The position numbers and the translations under genes were made by a program. 8,061 bases of DNA from NCBI GenBank assembly GCA_028277545.1, contig JANQGB010001395.1, positions 1 through 8,061 on the forward strand, read 5' to 3'. This document shows positions 1 through 4,167 of the stretch, in pieces. The notes under the pieces were generated by a model. It searched no databases. It was not told the DNA's origin and saw only the letters and a program-made list of their open reading frames with translations. The DNA is from Phycisphaerae bacterium. Its GTDB lineage: Bacteria > Planctomycetota > Phycisphaerae > UBA1845. Each line of letters opens with the position of its first letter. Positions within the stretch are counted from its first letter, which is position 1.

Positions 1-145
1 GAACCGACCTATCGGTCAAGCGTGAATTCCGAATCCCGCGTCGACGCCTGCGCAAGCACAATGCGTCCAATCACATCGAAACGTAACGCACAAGCCGGAA
101 CATATCCATCCGGTGGCGTCAGTTTCGCGGTCGGTGTTTTGAGCA

Positions 146-251
146 GTACAGCGCAGCGTGCTTCGCATCGCAGGCTTCCAGCCTGCACCCTTGCAATACC
201 GTTGCGGGCCAGATGCCCGCGGTACGAAGGCGTGGCGACGTTGCGCTGTAC
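146..251. repeat. Inverted-repeat element enclosing two hairpins (REP/MITE-like)
   Basis: The ends GTACAGCGCA (146-155) and TGCGCTGTAC (242-251) are perfect inverted repeats. They extend inward through one G-T wobble and three more pairs to a 14-bp stem (146-159 with 238-251). A second 5-bp stem, CTTCG (161-165) with CGAAG (225-229), follows. Inside are two hairpins: GCAGGCT/AGCCTGC with loop TCC (170-186), and GCGGGC/GCCCGC with loop CAGAT (204-220), the latter extended by TACC (197-200) with GGTA (221-224). The whole would fold as a branched cruciform or RNA. There is no transposase nearby. It resembles the short hairpin repeats scattered between genes in planctomycete-like genomes; that resemblance is from memory, not a search. 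It could also be a structured RNA. Confidence 0.55.
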
Positions 252-410
252 CGCTAGTACGCTCCACCAGCGAAGACCACGTGCTGGTATCGTGCATCGG
301 TCACCGGCCACAGCAGCACGCGGCGGCTACCCCCACACTATCGGACCACAACACCATTTCGCCGGAAGACGTGCCTGCCGGCCACCTGCTTGTTACACTC
401 TGGTGCCGAA

Positions 411-447
411 GCGCAGGCGGGCAGTAGTATGCTGCCTGGCCCTGCGC
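411..447 (+). promoter_or_regulatory. Strong hairpin just upstream of the lipoprotein ribosome binding site
   Basis: Bases 411-424 pair with 432-447 in a 14-bp stem. There are seven pairs GCGCAGG/CCTGCGC, a two-base bulge on the right arm (439-440), then seven pairs including one G-T, closing a seven-base loop TAGTATG (425-431). The stem ends six bases before the AGGAGG at 454-459. If the mRNA starts upstream, this would be a stable 5' UTR structure next to the translation start. No T-run follows, so it is a poor terminator. Its role is inferred from position only. Confidence 0.45.
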
Positions 448-453
448 AAAGAT

Positions 454-459
454 AGGAGG
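454..459 (+). promoter_or_regulatory. Shine-Dalgarno deciding the GTG start at 467
   Basis: A full AGGAGG lies seven bases before the GTG at 467-469. This ideal spacing supports the GTG codon as the real start, and it is followed directly by a lipoprotein signal peptide. Confidence 0.85.
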
Positions 460-466
460 CATCATC

Positions 467-1468
467 GTGCACCGACTCGGTCGCATTTGCCTGGGCGTGT
501 TTGCCCTCATGCTGGCTCCGCTCCTGGGCTGCCGGGTCACGCCGGCCACCTCGTCTCCGGCACCGGGAACCGAAGAGCAATCACCAGCATCGGCCCGACA
601 GTCGGAAACAAGCGACGCCAGGCCACGGCGTGAGACCTACACGCCTAGAACCTACCCCCTCGACGAGCGCGGCTTCTCTCCCGTGGACCGTGCCCTGGCC
701 CAGGCCTTTGCCCGCGAGGAAGACATAGCTGACGACGGCCAGGGGTCGCTCAACCCTTATGTGCTCAAGGTCGTGTCCGCCTACCCCCTGGACGGCTCGT
801 ATCCCTATCACTGTAGCTGGAAACCCAGGGAATACGACATCTACAACGGCGTCACCCAGGACATGTGGTACCAGGGAATGGTCGTGGCCAAGGCCTACCC
901 TGACGGATCGCGATGCAGCTACTGCTGCGGCCTCACGTTCGAGATCTTCGTCCGGGCCATGAAACTTAGAAACGTGCAGCAGGGGCTCGCCCCGGATGAC
1001 TTCAACGGCATGACCTTCCACGACCTGTTCAATCTGCTGCAGCTCTGGTACATCGAAGGCGCAGGCGACAGCCCACAGCTCGGAATCGTGTCCTACGGCC
1101 TTGGGGAGGCTATCACCGATTTCGAGGATGCCCGCCCTGGTGACTTCGCCGACTACAGCACCACTCCCGCCGGCGGTCACTCGATCATCTTCATCGATTG
1201 GCTTCGTGATGATCAGGGCAGCATCATCGGAATGAAGTACTTCTCGTCCAACCTGTCCGGAACTCGCGGCGTGGGCTACGGCAGCGGCCTGTTCAGCGAT
1301 TGCAACAACGGGAAGGGGATTCTCCGAAATTCTGTTCGTATCGCTCGCGTGGGCAGCATAGAAAGCTACGAACCGTTCGATCGGCTGAAGATCCCCTGCC
1401 GAAATGCCTACGCGCCGAACCAACCGGAGCAGCGGTCTCACTCGTCAAGATCGCGGCCACTGGACTGA
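467..1468 (+). CDS. Lipoprotein with NlpC/P60-like (papain-fold) domain
   Basis: This is a 333-residue protein starting at GTG 467 behind AGGAGG. Residues 1-22 form a lipoprotein signal: basic MHRLGR, a hydrophobic stretch, and the lipobox LLGC with Cys22 as the predicted lipidated residue. A Pro/Ser/Thr/Glu-rich linker (about 23-65) follows. The body has a YCCGLTFEIF segment (Cys153, Cys154), a PGDF segment (224-227) and GGHSIIFIDW with His238. The order Cys-Gly-Leu, Pro-Gly-Asp, then His followed by a hydrophobic strand matches the NlpC/P60 layout (DCSG, PGD, HVGIY). Cys153 would be the nucleophile and His238 its partner. If so it may cut peptidoglycan peptides or amide bonds at the membrane. 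A second Cys replaces the usual Ser after the nucleophile, and the third catalytic residue is unclear. The lipoprotein call is firm; the enzyme assignment is tentative. It stands alone, with no partner gene on its strand within 500 bases. Confidence 0.8.
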   Translation: MHRLGRICLGVFALMLAPLLGCRVTPATSSPAPGTEEQSPASARQSETSDARPRRETYTPRTYPLDERGFSPVDRALAQAFAREEDIADDGQGSLNPYVLKVVSAYPLDGSYPYHCSWKPREYDIYNGVTQDMWYQGMVVAKAYPDGSRCSYCCGLTFEIFVRAMKLRNVQQGLAPDDFNGMTFHDLFNLLQLWYIEGAGDSPQLGIVSYGLGEAITDFEDARPGDFADYSTTPAGGHSIIFIDWLRDDQGSIIGMKYFSSNLSGTRGVGYGSGLFSDCNNGKGILRNSVRIARVGSIESYEPFDRLKIPCRNAYAPNQPEQRSHSSRSRPLD

Positions 1469-1885
1469 ACGACTGACCCGGCAGCGGACGTGTCACGAGC
1501 GCCGACAGCCCGGAACATTGCCAGCAGTCCGCCGGCCGGCGTACCAGTGGCACAGTTGCTCGACCGCAGCGCCCGGCCGTGCGTGTCCAACGGGGCACAA
1601 CCCGCCAGCCTGCGCTTGACTTCCGTTCACTTACGCCGTCCGGGTCGGTGCGTCCGGCGGGCGCCCGCTGCGGGCGCTCACACTCCAATTCAGCTTCGCG
1701 TGATACGGCAGTGCAAGCTGCGACAGCATGGCGGCCATCAGCCTCGGGAGACAAGCTCGCGCCCGTGGCATATAGTTTGGGTGGGACGCTCTCCACAGCG
1801 GACGGCAATACGGTATGGCATACGCCTCGCTGGGCGCCGCTGGCGGGATGACGATACTCGTGCCGCCTTGGCTCTCACCCTGGCG

Positions 1886-1912
1886 TTGGACACTGAAGAC
1901 GGATAGTATATC
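1886..1912 (+). promoter_or_regulatory. Possible promoter for the YkgJ-family gene
   Basis: TTGGAC (1886-1891) and TATATC (1907-1912) are separated by 15 bases, a little short for a sigma-70-type pair. They lie about 80 bases before the ATG at 1991. An AGGAGC/GCTCCT inverted repeat (1918-1943) follows directly. Sequence match only. Confidence 0.22.
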
Positions 1913-1917
1913 GGCCG

Positions 1918-1943
1918 AGGAGCTTTAAGACGCGGTTGCTCCT
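1918..1943 (+). promoter_or_regulatory. Inverted repeat in the probable YkgJ leader
   Basis: AGGAGC (1918-1923) and GCTCCT (1938-1943) are perfect inverted repeats around a 14-base loop. They lie between the candidate -10 and the start codon. This could be an operator or a leader hairpin. The left arm itself resembles a Shine-Dalgarno but lies about 68 bases from the start, too far to serve it. Confidence 0.25.
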
Positions 1944-1990
1944 TTGAGCAGTCAGAGGCCGGGCCGGTTGTCGATACGTGAGCCAGAGCG

Positions 1991-2347
1991 ATGGCAACGA
2001 ACAGAACCTGTGGGCAGTGCAGTGTCTGCTGCAACGTCTTTCCCATCGCAGCCCAGGGTCTTCTGAAAGTGCCCTTCGAACCTTGCCGCCACCTGACGGA
2101 GCAGGGCTGCAGCATCTATGCCACTCGCCCCCAGGTCTGCCGCGAGTTCACCTGCCTGTACCTGGACAACGACCCCGAGCGCACGGAACGCCCCGACAAG
2201 TGCGGGTTGGTCGATTGGCAGACCGCCCAGGGCATAGAAGAGGAGACCTTCGCCGTGGTGACTATGTGTGACGGCAGCGTCGAATATCGGCAGTGCAGTT
2301 CGCCGACCTTGTGCGACGAACGGGCATACAAGAAGGACATGGGCTGA
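1991..2347 (+). CDS. YkgJ-family CxxCxxCC cysteine-cluster protein
   Basis: This 118-residue protein shows the family signature clearly. CGQCSVCC at residues 7-14 gives the CxxCxxCC cluster, Cys32 and Cys40 follow, and the block from Cys40 reads CSIYATRPQVCREFTC with Cys50 and Cys55. The family (Pfam CxxCxxCC, YkgJ-like) is thought to bind zinc or an iron-sulfur cluster; its cellular role is unsettled. Three further cysteines (71, 93, 102) and Cys108 extend the pattern at the C-terminus. The start is fixed at ATG 1991, because an in-frame TGA lies at 1979-1981, just upstream. The ribosome binding site is weak (GTGAG at 1978-1982). There is no signal peptide or membrane segment, so it is cytoplasmic. 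It is convergent with the aldo/keto reductase, 330 bases away, and probably transcribed alone. Confidence 0.85.
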   Translation: MATNRTCGQCSVCCNVFPIAAQGLLKVPFEPCRHLTEQGCSIYATRPQVCREFTCLYLDNDPERTERPDKCGLVDWQTAQGIEEETFAVVTMCDGSVEYRQCSSPTLCDERAYKKDMG

Positions 2348-2386
2348 GCCAGATTCGCCACGCAGCACCCAGGCCACTCCTATCGA

Positions 2387-2574
2387 AGTGCCTCAGAACT
2401 ATCGGATCGCAACGAGCCGCGAACTTCAGTTCGCGCGGACGTCCAACCGTCGATGACACAGCCTATACGCCACCGGATCGCAACGATCCGCGAACTTCAG
2501 TTCGCGCGGACGCCCGACCGTCCATGACGCAGCCCATACACGTCGACACCATGCGCCGGAATCTCTGAGGCACT
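2387..2574. repeat. Element with 11-bp terminal inverted repeats and two tandem units
   Basis: AGTGCCTCAGA (2387-2397) and TCTGAGGCACT (2564-2574) are perfect inverted repeats. They flank two tandem 71-bp units described separately. No obvious target-site duplication is seen outside the ends, and there is no transposase. The layout (inverted ends, no coding capacity, internal hairpins, about 190 bp) is MITE-like, but an 11-bp inverted pair at this distance could arise by chance, so the boundaries are uncertain. Confidence 0.45.
2403..2544. repeat. Tandem direct repeat, two 71-bp units each with two hairpins
   Basis: The unit starting at 2403 recurs at 2474 with about seven mismatches over the first 68 bases. 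Each unit begins with a GGATCG-CAA-CGATCC hairpin (perfect at 2475-2489; one mismatch at 2404-2418). A second hairpin follows, CGCGAAC/GTTCGCG with tetraloop TTCA (2418-2435 and 2489-2506), identical in both. The hairpin half is the better conserved half of the unit, which suggests that the structure is what is kept or copied. Confidence 0.85.
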
Positions 2575-2582
2575 ACCCCAGC

Positions 2583-2599
2583 GTAAAACTGTCAGACGC
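2583..2599. repeat. Left arm of an imperfect inverted pair flanking the reductase gene
   Basis: GTAAAACTGTCAGACGC here matches, in inverted orientation, 4149-4167, which has two extra bases (GTAAAAAGCTGTCAGACGC on the minus strand). The pair encloses the reductase gene with its candidate promoter and its terminator. The right arm overlaps the stop codon of the FGE-repeat gene. It could be a coincidence. Confidence 0.4.
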
Positions 2600-2613
2600 C
2601 GCTCAACAAAGAA

Positions 2614-2653
2614 CGGCCGGCCAGGACCCCGATGATTCGGGACTCGCCGGCCG
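2614..2653 (-). terminator. Rho-independent terminator of the aldo/keto reductase gene
   Basis: The hairpin has an outer 8-bp stem, CGGCCGGC (2614-2621) with GCCGGCCG (2646-2653). An inner 5-bp stem, CCCGA (2628-2632) with TCGGG (2637-2641), closes loop TGAT. Read on the minus strand it begins about 25 bases after the reductase stop and is followed by a T-rich run (TTCTTTGTTG). The plus-strand side lacks a T-run, so it serves the minus-strand gene rather than the YkgJ gene. Confidence 0.7.
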
Positions 2654-2677
2654 CTTGCTGGTTCAGCCTGTTGCTTC

Positions 2678-3934
2678 CTATGCCATCAGTTCCTCAGCCC
2701 GCTTGACGATGCTCGCAAAGTCCAGCTTGCACTTGCAGGCGTGGGACGCCGCCGCCAGGTCCGCCCCGGACCAGTTGCGGGCCTCCGGCGCCAGGTCGGT
2801 CAACAGCTTGCGGGCCTCGTAGATTCGGCCGTCCACTTCGGCGTAGTTGACGTAGCGGGCAACAGCGTTGAGGTCCGCGTTCGTGCCCGCCGCCCGGCGA
2901 CAGCTTCCGTCACAGGCGTTGCAGAAGGTCTGGTTGCTGCCGCGGACCATGTCACAGACGGCGGCCAGTTCGTCCTTGGTCAGCGGCTTGAACTTCGAGC
3001 AGGCCGTCGCGTTCTCCTTGAGCTCTTCGAGGTTCTTCATGTGCGAGCACACGCTGGCGAATCGCTCGTCGGTCCACATGGCGCTGAGCACCGCCGTAAA
3101 GGGCGACAGCCCCTTCTCCTTGAAGCTGGGGAAGATCTCCCCTATCCGCTCGCCCTGGGTGCGGCACTCCTTCATCGACACCAGTCCAATGCCCGCACTG
3201 TGGCACGCATCCAGAGCCTTGTTGAAATCGGCGTTCTCTCGAATCACGACCGGGTCGGCTCCCACCATGATGGCGTCCACCCATCCGCCCTTGGCCGCCG
3301 CGTTCAGCATGCCGATGCGCACCTCGATCGGGTCGGTGTGGGTGCTGAATCCTACGAACCGCGCCTTGCCCGACTTGCGAATCTTGTCCGCCGCCTTGAT
3401 CCACTCCTTGTCGGCGAACCACTTGGCGTCTTCCAGGCCGTTGTAGTGATCAGAGTCCCCCAGGGCGTGCAGGAAGAAGAGGTCAATATAATCCGTCTTG
3501 AGTGCCTCGAGCCGGTCATCGACCATGCTGAGCATCTCTTCGGGTGTGTGCGGGATGTCCTTGGTAACCAGGAAGTAATCCTTGCGTCGCCCGTTCTTCC
3601 CGAACCACTCCGCAATGGTGCGCTCCGACGCGCCCTGCAGGTAGACCTTGGCCGTGTCCAGGTAGCGAACACCCATGGTGTCAGCGATGGTCAGGTGGCG
3701 CTGATTCTCACCGAAGCCGGCCCCTTGTCCCAGCATGGTGACCTCGACGCCGGTCTTGCCCAGCTTGCGCTTGGGCAGCACCAGTGGCTCGACCTTTGGT
3801 TCCGGCTCCGCCTCCTTCTCCTTGAGATCGGGCTTGTCCTGGCCCTTGGCCCGGGCTGGAATCGCCGCTGCCGCCGCCGCCGCCGCACCGGCACAAAGGA
3901 AACCGCGTCGCGATACCGAATCGTCATGGCTCAT
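2678..3934 (-). CDS. Tat-exported aldo/keto reductase with C-terminal Cys cluster
   Basis: The protein has 418 residues, starting at ATG 3934. A twin-arginine signal opens it: SRRGFL (8-13), then an alanine-rich core with eight Ala in a row (17-24) and a likely cleavage near ARA-K (27-30). A charged linker (30-50) leads into an aldo/keto reductase barrel. The full catalytic tetrad is visible: Asp93 (LDTAKVY), Tyr98, Lys125 (LVTKD) and His156 (FFLHAL). The family reduces carbonyls with NAD(P)H; the substrate cannot be read from sequence. The C-terminus has CNACDGSC (Cys338, 341, 345) and CKC (400, 402), which resembles the ferredoxin-like tail of COG1453-type reductases and could hold a 4Fe-4S cluster. 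A folded, cofactor-loaded enzyme fits Tat export. An upstream start at 3958 would add eight residues ahead of the Tat motif, but it is less likely because a Shine-Dalgarno sits before 3934. The gene is monocistronic, with its own leader and terminator. Confidence 0.88.
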   Translation of the reverse strand: MSHDDSVSRRGFLCAGAAAAAAAAIPARAKGQDKPDLKEKEAEPEPKVEPLVLPKRKLGKTGVEVTMLGQGAGFGENQRHLTIADTMGVRYLDTAKVYLQGASERTIAEWFGKNGRRKDYFLVTKDIPHTPEEMLSMVDDRLEALKTDYIDLFFLHALGDSDHYNGLEDAKWFADKEWIKAADKIRKSGKARFVGFSTHTDPIEVRIGMLNAAAKGGWVDAIMVGADPVVIRENADFNKALDACHSAGIGLVSMKECRTQGERIGEIFPSFKEKGLSPFTAVLSAMWTDERFASVCSHMKNLEELKENATACSKFKPLTKDELAAVCDMVRGSNQTFCNACDGSCRRAAGTNADLNAVARYVNYAEVDGRIYEARKLLTDLAPEARNWSGADLAAASHACKCKLDFASIVKRAEELMA

Positions 3935-3941
3935 TGCTCTT

Positions 3942-3946
3942 CTCCT
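3942..3946 (-). promoter_or_regulatory. Shine-Dalgarno deciding the reductase start at 3934
   Basis: Read on the minus strand, AGGAG lies seven bases before ATG 3934. The alternative ATG at 3958 would place this site inside the coding region and would push the Tat motif eight residues further in. This favours 3934. Confidence 0.8.
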
Positions 3947-3973
3947 GCGTAGGGGCAAGGGCTCATCATTCGT

Positions 3974-4054
3974 GGCTCCCGGAGCCGCGCCCCGGACCGT
4001 AAGGTGCCGGCCTGTCAGCCGTCATCCAGGCCATAGGCTGTCCCGCCGTCCGGG
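3974..4054 (-). promoter_or_regulatory. Structured 5' leader of the reductase gene
   Basis: Nested inverted repeats lie in the leader: CCGGAC (3992-3997) with GTCCGG (4049-4054) enclose GGCCTG (4009-4014) with CAGGCC (4027-4032). A separate hairpin GGCTC/GAGCC lies at 3974-3986, nearer the start codon. No known riboswitch consensus was recognised. A regulatory role is inferred only from position and folding potential. Confidence 0.3.
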
Positions 4055-4064
4055 ATCGAATCCT

Positions 4065-4093
4065 ATCATCCAAATCCGGAGCGTCGTTGTCGA
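4065..4093 (-). promoter_or_regulatory. Possible promoter of the reductase gene
   Basis: On the minus strand TCGACA (4093-4088) and GATGAT (4070-4065) are separated by 17 bases, a sigma-70-like arrangement with one and two mismatches. Transcription from here would give a leader of roughly 120 bases containing the nested inverted repeats. Promoter rules in planctomycete-like bacteria are poorly defined, so this is a weak call. Confidence 0.25.
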
Positions 4094-4139
4094 GTGGCAA
4101 AAGCCCAAATACCGGGCATGAGGTAGGAAAGACGCCATA

Positions 4140-4156
4140 TCAGACACCGCGTCTGA
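4140..4156 (-). terminator. Weak terminator-like hairpin after the FGE-repeat gene
   Basis: TCAGAC (4140-4145) and GTCTGA (4151-4156) form a 6-bp stem with loop ACCGC. It starts eight bases after the TAA stop at 4164-4166 on the minus strand. There is no good T-run after it, only TCTTTCC some bases on, so termination would be weak or protein-assisted. Confidence 0.3.
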
Positions 4157-4167
4157 CAGCTTTTTAC
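4149..4167. repeat. Right arm of an imperfect inverted pair flanking the reductase gene
   Basis: Partner of 2583-2599: identical apart from a two-base insertion. It covers the TAA of the FGE-repeat gene and half of the 4140-4156 hairpin. Confidence 0.4.

Larger units (their letters stand above)
1..466. other. Intergenic region with structured repeats, no supportable gene
   Basis: No convincing gene is seen on either strand. The open frames here are arginine-, alanine- and proline-rich, have no ribosome binding site, and cross the inverted repeats described separately, as expected of noncoding GC-rich DNA. The stretch holds a folded inverted-repeat element at 146-251 and a 14-bp hairpin at 411-447 immediately before the lipoprotein ribosome binding site. 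No good sigma-70 promoter pair was found for the downstream gene; TTGTTA at 390-395 and TAGTAT at 425-430 are too far apart to be a normal pair. A gene ending or beginning left of the window cannot be excluded. Confidence 0.6.
1469..1990. other. Intergenic region, no supportable gene
   Basis: The stretch between the lipoprotein stop and the YkgJ start has several open frames (for example 1490-1906 and 1579-1851 on plus). They are low-complexity, lack ribosome binding sites and show no domain motif, so I leave them out. Visible structure: a GC hairpin GCGCCC/GGGCGC with loop GCTGC at 1661-1677 (no T-run, so not a convincing terminator), a palindrome GCCGGCCGGC at 1531-1540, and an inverted repeat at 1918-1943 close to the next gene. 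Confidence 0.6.
2348..2677. other. Convergent intergenic region with repeat element and terminator
   Basis: This gap between two convergent genes has no gene. It holds a 188-bp element with 11-bp inverted ends at 2387-2574, one arm of a longer inverted pair at 2583-2599, and a terminator hairpin for the minus-strand gene at 2614-2653. Confidence 0.7.

Noticed and set aside
9..311. Minus-strand open frame (100 residues) at the left edge
   Set aside because: It reads through the hairpin element at 146-251, is basic and low in recognisable structure, and has no convincing start signal. It is probably repeat-derived.
22..633. Plus-strand open frame (203 residues) overlapping the lipoprotein start
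   Set aside because: It is arginine-rich, crosses two structured repeats and overlaps a well-supported gene in another frame.
581..1441. Minus-strand open frame (286 residues) antisense to the lipoprotein gene
   Set aside because: No ribosome binding site or motif; the plus-strand frame has an AGGAGG, a lipobox and a plausible fold.
1661..1677. Terminator for the lipoprotein gene
   Set aside because: The GC hairpin has no T-run on either side and lies about 190 bases after the stop; kept only as a note in the intergenic entry.
1813..1823. Palindrome GTATGGCATAC as an operator
   Set aside because: Single short copy, not near a convincing promoter, and expected by chance at this length.
1490..1906. 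Plus-strand open frame (138 residues) in the intergenic gap
   Set aside because: Low-complexity, basic product with no ribosome binding site or domain; typical random frame in GC-rich DNA.
2403..2544. CRISPR array
   Set aside because: Only two adjacent 71-bp units with no unique spacers, and the hairpins are internal to the unit.
2741..3952. Long plus-strand open frame (403 residues) antisense to the reductase
   Set aside because: It lies opposite a gene with an intact catalytic tetrad, Tat signal, Shine-Dalgarno and terminator. The frame is open because of GC-rich codon use, and its product shows no recognisable motifs.
3935..3958. Upstream start for the reductase at 3958
   Set aside because: The Shine-Dalgarno at 3942-3946 sits seven bases before 3934 and would be inside the coding region; the extra residues add nothing to the Tat signal.
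4049..4070. tRNA T-arm-like sequence GGATCGAATCC
   Set aside because: No matching acceptor, D or anticodon arms upstream; a chance resemblance inside the reductase leader.
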